Source: Ovoidimarina sediminis (GTDB taxonomy: Bacteria; Pseudomonadota; Alphaproteobacteria; Rhodobacterales; Rhodobacteraceae). From it: a stretch of 64,000 nt of DNA. This document shows positions 34,624 to 44,126 of the stretch, piece by piece. Every line of letters starts with the position of its first letter. The stretch's first letter is position 1. The position numbers and the translations under genes were made by a program. The notes under the pieces were generated by a model. That model did no database searches and was not told where the DNA came from. It was given only the letters and a program-made list of their open reading frames with translations. The stretch lies in NCBI RefSeq assembly GCF_032586175.1, contig NZ_JAWHTE010000023.1, forward strand, positions 5,671-69,670. Direction: 5' to 3'.

Positions 34624-36651
34624 CTAAACCATGTCCCGCGGGATCTTCTCGTCCCATTCCCTGACGGCCACCACCTCTTCGCCATCGCGCGCCTCGAGCC
34701 GCGCGGTGATGTGCCAGACGTCCCGCAAGGCCTGCATCGACACCGTGGCATCAAGTTCCGCGCTCCAGTCGCCGCGCGAATAGTGCTTGCTCCAGCGGCA
34801 GGTCAGCTCGGCCGAATTCGGGTCGCCCGGATGAATGCGGAACGTGTCGCTGTTCTGATACCTGACCGCGATCCCGGTATGGACGTGGCGGTGAAGCCCG
34901 GTATCGTCGGCCCTGACCGTCGTCTCGACGCCGGAGGCCAGATCCACCTCCCGCACCCGGCGGCCCGATCCTTCGCTCAGCACCTCGGTCTCAAGCGGCG
35001 CCGCGCCCTCGGCCGGCCCGAACTCCGCCAACTCGGGCTGCGGCGCGGCTGGGTCGTGCAACGGCAGCTCCAGCCACGTGGCCGCCGGATCAAGCTCAAG
35101 CTCAGCCTTTTCCGCCGAGGGGAAGATCATCGGCCAATAGGCCGACGACAGCGCCAGCCGCAGCTTGTAACCTGCGGGCACCGTCTGCCCGATCACGTTC
35201 AGCTGCACCGTCACATCCACCGCCGCGCCCGCCGGCATCGGCTCTGGGCTGGCGTGGCTCTCCCGGTGGGTCAGGTTCAGGATCCCGAAACTCACCAGCC
35301 GCGCCGTCCCGTCGGGGGCCACCATCGACAGAACGGCAGCGAGGTTCGCCTGCGCCGTCCGGCTCGTCACCCGGGCGTGCAGACGCGGAAACCCGAAGAT
35401 CTCCAGATCCTCCGCCAGGGGCCCGGTCTCGAACCCGGTCATCAGTCCGGCCTCGCCCATCTGGTCAAGCGCCCCGTCCGCGTCCACGCCGTAGATGCAC
35501 CAGGTCTGCGCCGTCCAACCGGCGGTCTCGGGCGATGCGATCCGGATCGGCCCGGCCCCGTCCTCGGCGGCATCGCTCAAACCCGAAGGGCCAAGATGAA
35601 GCGCCCGCGTCGCGGCCCCCGCCACCGGCCAGCCCTCCGCGCTGATCCAGCGCCCGGGCCGCGGCACGGCATGGGGCGACGGTGCGGCAGGCCCCTGCAT
35701 CCAGGCCCGGATCATCGGTTCCTCCGTGATGCCCGTGTCGATCCCCTTCAGGTGCTGGTCCCACCAGCGCAGGCACTCCTGAAGAAACCCGATCCGGGGT
35801 TCCGGCGTCGCGAAATGCGGGTACTTGTGCGCCCAGGGGCCGACAAGCGCCTTCCTCGGGCCCGGCAGATGCTCCATCATCCGGAAGATCGGGTTGGTAT
35901 AGCCATCGGCATAACCGCCCACGGCATAGACCGGCACCTGCACCTTCTCCCAATCCTCGCAGATCGAACCATGGGCATAGAAGGCATCCCGCCGCTGATG
36001 CGCCACCCAGTCGCGGAACCAAAGGCCGTTCTGCGCGATCCGCTCCTCCCACATGCCCCGCCAGCGATCGCCGACGATCGCGGGATCGGGCGGAGTGTTG
36101 GCGATCGCGAACGCCGTCGCCCCCCAGGCGAGCTTGTCGGTCAGCATCGCCCCGCCCATGAAATGGATGTCATCGGTATAGCGGTCGTCTGTCGAGCACA
36201 GGGTAATCACCGCCCCCAGCCCCTCGGGCTGGCGCGCGGCCACCTGAAGACCGTTGAACCCGCCCCAGCTGATCCCGATCATCCCCACCTTGCCCGAACA
36301 CCAGGGCTGTGCGACCAGCCAGTCGATCACGGCCAGCGCATCGTCCTGCTCCTGCAACAGGTACTCGCCCAGGCACACACCCTCGCTGTCGCCCGTGCCG
36401 CGCATGTCCACCCGCACCCCGGCATAGCCATAGCCCGCGAAATAGGGATGCGTGGTCGCGTCCCGCTCCACCGTCCCGTCCCGCTTCCGGTAGGGCAGGT
36501 ATTCGAGGATCGCGGGAACCGGATCGTCCTCGGCATCCTTCGGCAACCAGATCCGCGCGGCCAGCTTCGTGCCGTCGGGCATCGGGATCCATGTGTTCTC
36601 GATCTCCCGCACCTTGCGCGGGAAGTCGGTTCTGATCGCTATGTCGGTCAT
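34624..36651 (-). CDS. CocE/NonD-family hydrolase 1
   Basis: A 675-residue serine hydrolase of the X-Pro dipeptidyl-peptidase/cocaine-esterase family. Family start: ENTWIPMPDGTKLAARIWLP. Nucleophile: S128 in GISWGG. A C-terminal jelly-roll domain follows from about residue 390. Its ATG shares its A with the stop codon of hydrolase 2 (TAATG). It lacks a signal peptide, so it works on imported material. The family includes cocaine esterases, glutaryl-7-ACA acylases and peptidases, so an ester or amide of an amine is likely. Confidence 0.9.
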   Translation of the reverse strand: MTDIAIRTDFPRKVREIENTWIPMPDGTKLAARIWLPKDAEDDPVPAILEYLPYRKRDGTVERDATTHPYFAGYGYAGVRVDMRGTGDSEGVCLGEYLLQEQDDALAVIDWLVAQPWCSGKVGMIGISWGGFNGLQVAARQPEGLGAVITLCSTDDRYTDDIHFMGGAMLTDKLAWGATAFAIANTPPDPAIVGDRWRGMWEERIAQNGLWFRDWVAHQRRDAFYAHGSICEDWEKVQVPVYAVGGYADGYTNPIFRMMEHLPGPRKALVGPWAHKYPHFATPEPRIGFLQECLRWWDQHLKGIDTGITEEPMIRAWMQGPAAPSPHAVPRPGRWISAEGWPVAGAATRALHLGPSGLSDAAEDGAGPIRIASPETAGWTAQTWCIYGVDADGALDQMGEAGLMTGFETGPLAEDLEIFGFPRLHARVTSRTAQANLAAVLSMVAPDGTARLVSFGILNLTHRESHASPEPMPAGAAVDVTVQLNVIGQTVPAGYKLRLALSSAYWPMIFPSAEKAELELDPAATWLELPLHDPAAPQPELAEFGPAEGAAPLETEVLSEGSGRRVREVDLASGVETTVRADDTGLHRHVHTGIAVRYQNSDTFRIHPGDPNSAELTCRWSKHYSRGDWSAELDATVSMQALRDVWHITARLEARDGEEVVAVREWDEKIPRDMV

Positions 36652-38663
36652 TACATGCCGTTCCTTGGAATGACGTGGGTTTTCTCTTCCTCGAAGATCA
36701 GCTTTTCACCCGACCAGCAGCGCATCCGCGAGGTCAGGTGAAAGTCGGTCGCCGTCGCCCGCTGCTCGGCATAGGCCTGGATCTTCGCGTGCCAGTCCTC
36801 GCGCGTGAAACTCGCGGTCTGCTCCATCACGGCCCTGGTCGACAGCGGGTCATCGGCCCGGATCGTATAGTGCCGGTCGGAGATATCGCTCAGCACCGTC
36901 CCGATATCGTCCAGCCGAAGGTCGCCCACCGGCCCGAACACGCCCCCGTCGAGGAAGAAACGATGGGTCACCTCGCCGGTCGTCAGATCCGTGTGGATGG
37001 AGCGTTCCATCGACCCGTCCCGCACCCGCGTCACCGGCCGGCGCACCTCCCGCTTCGGCGGTTCGGGCAGGTCGCGCGGGGCGGGCGTCCCTGCCGGGGC
37101 CTCCCGCACAGGCAGGCGCAGCGCCGACACGCCCGGCCGAAGCGTCAGCGTCACCGGCGCGGGCGCGGGCCAGAGGATCGGCCAATAGGCCGAGGCGATC
37201 TGCACCACGACCCGGTGCCCCGCCAGCACCCGGCACCCGATCCCGTGGAATGGCACGGTCACCTCCATCTCCTCGCCCGGCACAACCGGCGTCGGCGCGG
37301 TGTCGTCCTCCCGGTGGGTCAGGTTGCAGAAGCCGCGCGCCAGAAGGGTCTGCGCCCCGTCCGGCGCCTCGTCGACCAGAAGGGCGGCGACGAACCCCTG
37401 CGCCTGGTCCGCCGCGACCGTGAGGCGCAGCTCCGGCTGCCCGAGGATCTCGATTGGCGCGTCAAGCGGCGCGCCCCTGAACTGCAGGGCCCCGCCCGCA
37501 TCCACGCGGCAATCGACGGGCATATCGCCGGGGATCGCGAAAGAGCACATGTCGCCCCCCGCCGCCCCGAAGGTCTGCGGCGAACACACCGTCATCTCGG
37601 CCCCCGACCCTGGCGCCTCCCCAAGCGCCCCGGCATTCAGCCACAGAACCTGGTCAGATACATGCGGCGACGGCCAGCCCGCCTCCTCGACCCAGCGGCC
37701 CTCCCGCTCGGTGATCGTCCCCGACGGCGCCACGCTGTCCTGCAGGAAGAACCGCAAGGGCGGCTCGTCCATCAGCCCGGTATCGATCCCCTTCAGCCAG
37801 TGATCCCAGAACCGGATCGCCTCGCCCACGAAATCCGCACGCGGGCTCGGCACGCCTTCATGCGGGTAAAGATGCGCCCAGGGCCCCATCATCACCTTCA
37901 CTGGGCCTTTCAGATGTTCGGCGATCCGGAACGGCGTGTCGCGGAACAGATCCGCCCAGCCCCCGAAGAAATAGACCGGCACCGTCACGTCGGCGTAATC
38001 CTCGCAGATCGAACCCCGCCGCCACACCGCGTCATGGGTCTGGTGACGAAGCCACATGGCCGGCCAGAACTCCGCCCCCTCCAGCCGCGCGCGCCACATC
38101 TCCAGCCAGCGCTCCGCCCCCACGATCTCCGGATCGGGCGGCATGGCGTTGTAAAGCTGCATGATCGCGCCCCACCAGAAGTTGTCGTTCGCCAGGCAGC
38201 CGCCATAGAAATGGATGTCCTCGCGCCAGCGGTCGTCGGTGCCCATCACCGGGATGATCGCCTTCAGGGCGGGCGGGCGCGTCGCGGCCACCTGGAAGGC
38301 GTTGTAGGCACCCCAGCTCTTGCCGAACATGCCCACAGTCCCGTCGCACCAATCCTGCGCCGCGATCCACGCGATCACATCGTGGCCGTCCTGCGTCTCC
38401 TGGTGCGAATACTCGTCTTCCGCCAGCCCCTCGCTGTCGCCATAGCCCCGGATATCCACCCGGATCGCGGCATAGCCCGCCTCGGCGAAATGGGGATGCA
38501 TGCTTTCGTCCCGCATCCGCGTCCGGTCCCGCCGGCGGTAGGGGATGTATTCAAGGATGCAGGGCACCGGCGCCTTCCGCGCGCCCTCGGGCAGCCAAAG
38601 CCGCGCGGCCAGCCGCGTTCCGTCCGGCATGGGGATCCAGACGGTTTCGATCACTTCGGTCAT
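36651..38663 (-). CDS. CocE/NonD-family hydrolase 2
   Basis: A 670-residue paralogue of the neighbouring hydrolase, starting TEVIETVWIPMPDGTRLAAR. Nucleophile: S117 in FGKSWGAYN, where the usual last Gly of GxSxGG is replaced by Ala. The lid helices are followed by the jelly-roll domain from about residue 380. ATG 38663 overlaps the ABC ATPase stop (ATGA). Its similarity to hydrolase 1 but altered nucleophile elbow suggests different specificity. Confidence 0.9.
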   Translation of the reverse strand: MTEVIETVWIPMPDGTRLAARLWLPEGARKAPVPCILEYIPYRRRDRTRMRDESMHPHFAEAGYAAIRVDIRGYGDSEGLAEDEYSHQETQDGHDVIAWIAAQDWCDGTVGMFGKSWGAYNAFQVAATRPPALKAIIPVMGTDDRWREDIHFYGGCLANDNFWWGAIMQLYNAMPPDPEIVGAERWLEMWRARLEGAEFWPAMWLRHQTHDAVWRRGSICEDYADVTVPVYFFGGWADLFRDTPFRIAEHLKGPVKVMMGPWAHLYPHEGVPSPRADFVGEAIRFWDHWLKGIDTGLMDEPPLRFFLQDSVAPSGTITEREGRWVEEAGWPSPHVSDQVLWLNAGALGEAPGSGAEMTVCSPQTFGAAGGDMCSFAIPGDMPVDCRVDAGGALQFRGAPLDAPIEILGQPELRLTVAADQAQGFVAALLVDEAPDGAQTLLARGFCNLTHREDDTAPTPVVPGEEMEVTVPFHGIGCRVLAGHRVVVQIASAYWPILWPAPAPVTLTLRPGVSALRLPVREAPAGTPAPRDLPEPPKREVRRPVTRVRDGSMERSIHTDLTTGEVTHRFFLDGGVFGPVGDLRLDDIGTVLSDISDRHYTIRADDPLSTRAVMEQTASFTREDWHAKIQAYAEQRATATDFHLTSRMRCWSGEKLIFEEEKTHVIPRNGM

Positions 38664-39640
38664 TCGGCAGTCTCCCGAACCGGCGGGCGCGCCCCGGGCG
38701 CCAGCGGAAAATGGCAGGCGACATCGCCCGCGGGCGGCACCTCGCGCGCGCAAATCTCCTGCGCCCACGGGCAGCGCGTGTGAAACTCGCAGCCCGACGG
38801 CCGCGCCAGAAGCGACGGCACCTCGGCCGGCAGCGTAATCCGGTCATGCACCTTGTCGGGGTCGGGCTCGGGGTTCGCCGACAGAAGCGCGGCGGTATAG
38901 GGATGGCGCGGCGCGGCGAACATCGCCTCCGTCTCGCCGATCTCCACGAACCGGCCGAGATACATCACCGCGGTCCGGTCCGCCACGTGATGCACCACGT
39001 GCAGGTTGTGGGTGATGATCACCATCGCCAGACCCAGCCGCTCGCGAAGTTCATTGAGAAGGTTCAGAACCTCCCCCTGCACCGAAACATCGAGCCCGGC
39101 GGTCGGCTCGTCGGCAATGACCAGCGCGGGGTCGAGCGCGATGGCCCGCGCCACGCCCACCCGCCGCGCCTGCCCGCCCGACAACTGGTGCGGATAGCGC
39201 GACGCGAAGTTGGCAGGCAGGCCGACAAGCGACAGAAGCCGCGCCGTCTCTTCCCGCAGGTCCTTCCCCTCCGCCCCGTGAATCCGGTAGGGCTCCGTCA
39301 CCAGGTCGCCCACCGTCATCCGGGGCGACAGCGATCCAACCGGATCCTGAAACATCATCGACATGCGCTTCCGGATCGGCTTCATCTGCCCCCGGCCCAG
39401 CCCGTCGATCCGCCGGCCCTCGAAGGTGATCTCGCCCCGGCTGATCTCCTGAAGCCCGTTGATCGCCCGCGCCAGCGTCGTCTTGCCCGATCCGCTTTCG
39501 CCGACCAGCGCGAAGGTCTCGCCCCGCTTCACCTCGAAACTCACCCCGGCCACGCCCAGGATCGCACCGCGTGCCATCATGCGCCCCACCGGAAACGCCA
39601 CCTCCACATCGCGCACCGAAAGGATCGGATCGGCGCTCAT
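38660..39640 (-). CDS. Peptide ABC transporter ATP-binding protein (DppF-like)
   Basis: A 326-residue ATPase. Walker A is GESGSGKTTLA, the signature is LSGGQARRVGVARA, and Walker B is PALVIADEPTAGLD. The C-terminal oligopeptide-type tail has CEFHTRCPWAQEIC. ATG 39640 overlaps the preceding ATPase gene by ATGA. It pairs with the DppD-like ATPase to energize import. Confidence 0.93.
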   Translation of the reverse strand: MSADPILSVRDVEVAFPVGRMMARGAILGVAGVSFEVKRGETFALVGESGSGKTTLARAINGLQEISRGEITFEGRRIDGLGRGQMKPIRKRMSMMFQDPVGSLSPRMTVGDLVTEPYRIHGAEGKDLREETARLLSLVGLPANFASRYPHQLSGGQARRVGVARAIALDPALVIADEPTAGLDVSVQGEVLNLLNELRERLGLAMVIITHNLHVVHHVADRTAVMYLGRFVEIGETEAMFAAPRHPYTAALLSANPEPDPDKVHDRITLPAEVPSLLARPSGCEFHTRCPWAQEICAREVPPAGDVACHFPLAPGARPPVRETAE

Positions 39641-40617
39641 GCCTCCACCCCCGCCGCCGCAAGCGCAAGGTTGCACCGCGCGCTGTGCCCGTCGGCGACG
39701 CGCAGTTCCGCCTGCGGCGCCTCGCAACCCGCATGCCGCTCCAGGCACCGCGGGGCGAAGACGCAGCCCTCGGGCCGGTGCCGCAGATCGGGGATTTCCC
39801 CCGGGATCGTCGGCAGAACCCGCGTGCGTTCGGTCTGCCGCGCCGGGTCGCATTCCAGAAGCCGCCGCGTATAGGGGTGGCGCGGGTCGTGGAACACGTC
39901 GCGCACGCTTCCCCGCTCCACCACTTCGCCCGCATACATCACCACCACGTCGTCGCAGAGTTCCGCGATCACGCCCAGGTGGTGCGAAATGAACATCACC
40001 GAACAGCCGATCTGCGCCTGCAGATCCTGCAACAGTTCGATCGTCGTCACCTCAAGCGTCGCGTCAAGCGCGGTGGTCGGCTCGTCCGCGATCAGAAGCG
40101 CGGGCTCCATCATCAGGGCCATCGCGATCGCGATCCGCTGCTTCATCCCGCCCGAAAACTGGTGCGGATAGCGCTCCAGCGCGCTGTCCGCATCGGGGAT
40201 TCGCACGAGCTTCAGCATCTCGACGGCCCGCGCCGCCTTTTCCGCCTTCGACTGGCCCGACCGGTACTGGATGTTGATCATCTGCTGCCCGACCGACAGC
40301 ACCGGGTTCAGGGCGCCCATCGGATCCTGAAACACCGTCGAAATCCGCGGCCCTCTCAGATCGCGCATCTCCCGGGGGCCAAGCGTCGTCAGATCATGCG
40401 CCCCCTCGAACAGGATCTCCCCGCCCCGGATCTCGCCGTTATCCGCCAGAAGCCCGAGGATCGCGTTGATCAGCGTGGATTTTCCGCAGCCCGACTCGCC
40501 CACGATCCCCACGATCCGCCGCTCTGGCACATCGAAACTCACGTCCTTCAGGGCGTGCAGCGGCCCCTCTTCGGTCGAGAACCAGACATTCAGGCCCGTT
40601 ACGCTCAGCGTGGTCAT
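39637..40617 (-). CDS. Peptide ABC transporter ATP-binding protein (DppD-like)
   Basis: A 326-residue ATPase. Walker A is GESGCGKSTLI, signature FSGGMKQRIAIAMAL, Walker B ALLIADEPTTALD, and the C-terminal CVFAPRCLERHAGC segment is typical of DppD/OppD. It overlaps both neighbouring genes by a few bases (TGATG before it, ATGA after it), so it is translated as part of one operon. Confidence 0.93.
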   Translation of the reverse strand: MTTLSVTGLNVWFSTEEGPLHALKDVSFDVPERRIVGIVGESGCGKSTLINAILGLLADNGEIRGGEILFEGAHDLTTLGPREMRDLRGPRISTVFQDPMGALNPVLSVGQQMINIQYRSGQSKAEKAARAVEMLKLVRIPDADSALERYPHQFSGGMKQRIAIAMALMMEPALLIADEPTTALDATLEVTTIELLQDLQAQIGCSVMFISHHLGVIAELCDDVVVMYAGEVVERGSVRDVFHDPRHPYTRRLLECDPARQTERTRVLPTIPGEIPDLRHRPEGCVFAPRCLERHAGCEAPQAELRVADGHSARCNLALAAAGVEA

Positions 40618-41504
40618 CAGCGCCCTTTCAGCCGGGGGTCGAACACGTCCCTCAGCGTCTCGCCCAGGAAGGTGAAGCCCAGCGTGGTGACGATGATCGG
40701 CAGGCCCCCCGCGATCGCGATCCAGGGCGTGTCGCGGATCTGGCTGAACCCGTCATTCAGGATCGAGCCCCAGCTTGGCGTGGGCGGCCGCACGCCGAGG
40801 CCCAGAAAGCTCATGCCCGCCTCGATCGCGATCACCACGGGGATGTCCATCGAGGCCAGGATCACCAGCGGGCCGATCACGTTCGGCATGATATGCACCC
40901 GCAGGATCCGGGCATTCGACGCCCCCATGCTCTGCGCCGCGGTCACGAATTCCGAGGTCTTGATCGCGATGGTCTGGGTGCGGATGATCCGCGCATATCC
41001 TGGCACGTTCACGATGATCACCACCACGATCACCGCCGTCAGCGACGGGCCCACGATGGTCACCAGCGCCAGCGCCAGCATAACGGTCGGAAAGCTCTTC
41101 GTCGCGTCGAAAACGAGGATCATCAGGTTGTCGAGCCATCTTGGCCCGTAGCCCGCGATCAGCCCCAGCACGATCCCGATCGCCAGCGATATGGCGGTGG
41201 AGACAAGCGCCACGTAAAGCGCGATCCGCCCGCCATGCAGAACCCGGGCGAAAAGATCGCGCCCAAGCTGGTCGGTGCCCAGAAGATGCGCCCCGCTCGG
41301 GTCCAGAAACCGGTCGCGCGGGTTGATCCGCGTCGGATCCCACCCGGTCAGCAGATCGGCAAAGACCGCCCCGAAGATCACCAGAAGAACCAGCGTCAGG
41401 CCGAACACGCCCAGGGGCTCGCGCAGAAGCCTCCGAACGCCTTTCCAAAGCTCGGATTGCGCGGGCCGGCTGGCGGCGGGCGGGCTAGAAACTGCTTCTG
41501 ACAC
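40617..41504 (-). CDS. Peptide ABC transporter permease (DppC-like)
   Basis: A 295-residue membrane permease. An N-terminal DppC-type cytoplasmic region is followed by about five helices and the permease loop (EAGMSFLGLGVRPPTPSWG near residue 225). The start is probably GTG 41504, overlapping the DppB-like gene by 20 bases; a TTG at 41540 would be an alternative. It forms a heterodimer with the DppB-like permease. Confidence 0.9.
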   Translation of the reverse strand: MSEAVSSPPAASRPAQSELWKGVRRLLREPLGVFGLTLVLLVIFGAVFADLLTGWDPTRINPRDRFLDPSGAHLLGTDQLGRDLFARVLHGGRIALYVALVSTAISLAIGIVLGLIAGYGPRWLDNLMILVFDATKSFPTVMLALALVTIVGPSLTAVIVVVIIVNVPGYARIIRTQTIAIKTSEFVTAAQSMGASNARILRVHIMPNVIGPLVILASMDIPVVIAIEAGMSFLGLGVRPPTPSWGSILNDGFSQIRDTPWIAIAGGLPIIVTTLGFTFLGETLRDVFDPRLKGR

Positions 41505-42429
41505 GGGGGTCCAATGCTCCGACAAGAAGATCCGCAACAAGGTTCAGAAGAACGAACAGAACGGTCGTCACCAGAACCGCGCCCGTCACCACCGGGAAAT
41601 TCCGCGTCAGGATCGCGTCATAGACAAGCTTGCCCACGCCGGGGCGCGCGAACACGATCTCGGCGAACACCGCCGATGACAGCATCTGCCCGATCCCCAC
41701 GCCCAGAAGCGTGATCGTCGGCAGGATCGCGATGGTCAGCGCATAGCGATAGGTGATCATCCCCTCGGGCAGCCCGAAGGCCCGCGCGGTGCGGATATGG
41801 CTCGCCTCCAGCACTTCCAGCATCGAGGCCCGCACCATCCGCGCGATATAGCCCACCCAGCCAAGCCCGACGGCGAGCGACGGCAGGATCAGGTGCACAA
41901 GCTGATCGCCCGTGTCCCCCGGCTCCCCCGCCCCGATCGCCGGCAGCCAGCGCAGCGTGACGGCGAAGATCAGAAGCGCGTAGATCGCGATCACGAAGGA
42001 CGGCACCGCGATCACCGCCACCGACAGGATACCCACCAGCCGGTCGGCCAGGCTGCCCCGGTTGATCGCGGCCCAGCACCCCAGCGGAATGCCCAGCGCG
42101 ACCGACCAGCTGATCCCGCCCGCGATCAGCGCCAGCGTGAAGGGAAGCTGCTCCAGCACCACGTCCAGAACCGGCCGCCCCGACAGAACCTCCTCGCCAA
42201 GGTCGCCGGTCCACGCGCCGGTAAAGAAATTCCAGAACTGCACCCAGATCGGCTTGTCGAGGCCCATCTTGATGCGCAGCGCCTCCTTCATCGCATCCGT
42301 GGCCCTCGGGCCCAGCGCGACGGAAGCGGGATCGCCCGGCACGAGGTAGATCATGCAGAACAGAAGGAACATCGCGACCGATACGATCGCGACGGCCAGT
42401 CCCAGTCGCTTGACGGCGTAGTTCAGCAT
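41485..42429 (-). CDS. Peptide ABC transporter permease (DppB-like)
   Basis: A 314-residue membrane permease with six hydrophobic helices. Family features are the first-helix MFLLFCMIYLVPGDPA and the permease loop segment SSAVFAEIVFARPGVGKLVY near residue 265. It overlaps the DppC-like gene and lies 60 bases after the binding-protein gene, separated by a strong hairpin. Confidence 0.92.
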   Translation of the reverse strand: MLNYAVKRLGLAVAIVSVAMFLLFCMIYLVPGDPASVALGPRATDAMKEALRIKMGLDKPIWVQFWNFFTGAWTGDLGEEVLSGRPVLDVVLEQLPFTLALIAGGISWSVALGIPLGCWAAINRGSLADRLVGILSVAVIAVPSFVIAIYALLIFAVTLRWLPAIGAGEPGDTGDQLVHLILPSLAVGLGWVGYIARMVRASMLEVLEASHIRTARAFGLPEGMITYRYALTIAILPTITLLGVGIGQMLSSAVFAEIVFARPGVGKLVYDAILTRNFPVVTGAVLVTTVLFVLLNLVADLLVGALDPRVRSSF

Positions 42430-42456
42430 CTCCGCCCCGTCCCCCGGAAGATGAAA

Positions 42457-42482
42457 GGGGCGGGCCGTGCTTGGCCCGCCCC
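42457..42482 (-). terminator. 10-bp perfect stem-loop between binding-protein and permease genes
   Basis: GGGGCGGGCC (42457-42466) pairs fully with GGCCCGCCCC (42473-42482) around a six-base loop, just after the stop codon of the binding-protein gene at 42490. In the transcript it is followed by UUUCAUCUU. Such elements usually protect the upstream mRNA and reduce read-through so that more binding protein than permease is made. Confidence 0.7.
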
Positions 42483-42489
42483 GTCAGCG

Positions 42490-44049
42490 TCACGCCGGCT
42501 TGAAATCCGACAACAGGGATTCCCCGTTCGGCTTCAGCCCGGGCACGATCGTATCCTTGTGGATCGCACCGACGACCTCGTGGGTCAGGAAGACATAGCA
42601 TCCGCTTTCATCCATAAGCGCCTGCATCTTCTTGTAGATCTCGTCCCGCTTCGCAGGATCGCTTTCCACCAGCCCCTGATCGTGCAGCGCCTTGTACTCG
42701 GCATTGTCGAACCGTTCCCAGTTCCACACGCCGACCTGCTCGGGCGTGAACCACACCGTCGCCCAGCTCGGGTCGGGCTGCATCGAGAACCGGCCGAGGA
42801 TCAGCTGCAGATCCATGTAATAGTCGCCCTCTTTCGACCCGAGCGACCAGAACGTGCCGCTGTCGTTCTGCTTGATCTCGCAGGTGATCCCCACATCGGC
42901 GAGGTTCGCCTGGATAACCTGCGCGGCCGTCAGGCGCTCCGACTGGTTCAGGATGTCGAGCGTGACGTTCAGCCCCTCGGCCCCGGCCTCCGCCAGAAGC
43001 GCGCGCGCCTTGTCGGGATCGTAGTCGTAGGTCACCGAATCCCGGTTCCCCGGCAGGCCCGGCGCGATAATGCCGTTGCCCACGCTCGCGGCCCCGAAAT
43101 AGGCGGCGTCCACCACCACCTCGCGGTCGATCGCATGCTGGATCGCGCGGCGGATGCGCACGTCCTTCAGCGCCTCGTTGTCCTGGTTCATGCCCATCCA
43201 CACATAGGCGAGCGACGGCTTCTCCAGCACCACGCTGCCCGGAGGCGGGTTTTCCTTGAGCCGCGGCAGCGATGACACGCTCGTCCAGGTGTAATCCAGA
43301 TCGCCCGCCTCGTATCCGCGCTCGGCCGTCGCCGGGTCTTCGATCGGGATGATGTGGATTTCCTCGTACCCGCCCGGCTCGTGCTTCCAGTCGGGGTTCC
43401 GCTTCAGGATCGTCCGCTGCTTCGGCACCCATTCGGTCAGCAGGTACTGGCCCGACTGCGCGACTGGGTTGGTCTCGATCTTGCCGCCGATCTCTTCCAC
43501 TGCCTTCTTCGACAGGATGCACGAGGCGGGCGTCGGCAGCGTCGTCGTCCAAAGCGGCACGAACTTGTTCTTCAGGTGAATGAGGCCCGACAGCCGGTCC
43601 TTCACCTCAACCTCCTTCAGCGCGGCCCAGTCGCCCGCATAGGGGCTTTCGTTCGCCGGGTCCGCCATCCGCTCGATCGAGAACTTCACGTCCTCCGCCG
43701 TCACCTCGCCATAGCCGTCGGTGAAGCCCATGTTGTCCTTCAGCGTGAAGGCGATGGTCAGGTCGTCCAGCTGCTCCATCGACGCCGCGGCCACCGTCTT
43801 CCACTCCCACACGTCGCCCGATACGGGCTCGATCAGCGGCGGATAGATCGCGCGGATGATGTCGTCCTCGGGCAGCGACAGGCGGAACGCCGGGTCGAGG
43901 ATCTGAAGGTCGGAATAGGACCGCACGGTCAGGATAGAGCCGTCCTGGCTCACTGCCATGTGCGGGAATGCGATGCTCGCCGCGCCGAAGGCACCGGCGC
44001 TCTGAAGAAGCGTGCGGCGCGACAGGCCGGATTTGCGGATCGGGTTCAT
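42490..44049 (-). CDS. Peptide ABC transporter substrate-binding protein (SBP_bac_5), Tat-exported
   Basis: A 519-residue periplasmic binding protein of the DppA/OppA class. The N-terminus GLSRRTLLQSAGAFGAA is a twin-arginine signal peptide, so it is exported folded. SBP_bac_5 hallmarks follow, for example VKFSIERMADP and VRIRRAIQHAIDREVVV. Start is ATG 44049. The transported ligand is not deducible, but the cytoplasmic hydrolases behind it suggest a peptide-like or acylated amine of moderate size. Confidence 0.9.
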   Translation of the reverse strand: MNPIRKSGLSRRTLLQSAGAFGAASIAFPHMAVSQDGSILTVRSYSDLQILDPAFRLSLPEDDIIRAIYPPLIEPVSGDVWEWKTVAAASMEQLDDLTIAFTLKDNMGFTDGYGEVTAEDVKFSIERMADPANESPYAGDWAALKEVEVKDRLSGLIHLKNKFVPLWTTTLPTPASCILSKKAVEEIGGKIETNPVAQSGQYLLTEWVPKQRTILKRNPDWKHEPGGYEEIHIIPIEDPATAERGYEAGDLDYTWTSVSSLPRLKENPPPGSVVLEKPSLAYVWMGMNQDNEALKDVRIRRAIQHAIDREVVVDAAYFGAASVGNGIIAPGLPGNRDSVTYDYDPDKARALLAEAGAEGLNVTLDILNQSERLTAAQVIQANLADVGITCEIKQNDSGTFWSLGSKEGDYYMDLQLILGRFSMQPDPSWATVWFTPEQVGVWNWERFDNAEYKALHDQGLVESDPAKRDEIYKKMQALMDESGCYVFLTHEVVGAIHKDTIVPGLKPNGESLLSDFKPA

Positions 44050-44093
44050 TCTGGGTCTCCCTGTTGAATGTCTTGTCTTTTATGGGTCGCGCC

Positions 44094-44111
44094 CCGCCCG
44101 GCCACGGGCGG
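44094..44111. other. Hairpin between XRE-cupin gene and binding-protein gene
   Basis: CCGCCCG (44094-44100) pairs with CGGGCGG (44105-44111) around GCCA. It may end the XRE-cupin transcript or lie in the binding-protein mRNA leader. No T-run supports a standard terminator. Confidence 0.4.
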
Positions 44112-44126
44112 ATCGCGGCTGGATAT

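Noticed and set aside
32425..36741. Very long plus-strand open frame of over 1,400 codons
   Set aside because: It runs antisense through the MlrC, alpha/beta hydrolase and CocE genes. Its composition is Arg/Pro/His-rich and shows no domain; long antisense frames are expected in very GC-rich coding DNA.
36675..38783. Long plus-strand open frame antisense to CocE hydrolase 2
   Set aside because: Arg/His/Pro-rich shadow of the real gene, with no motif.
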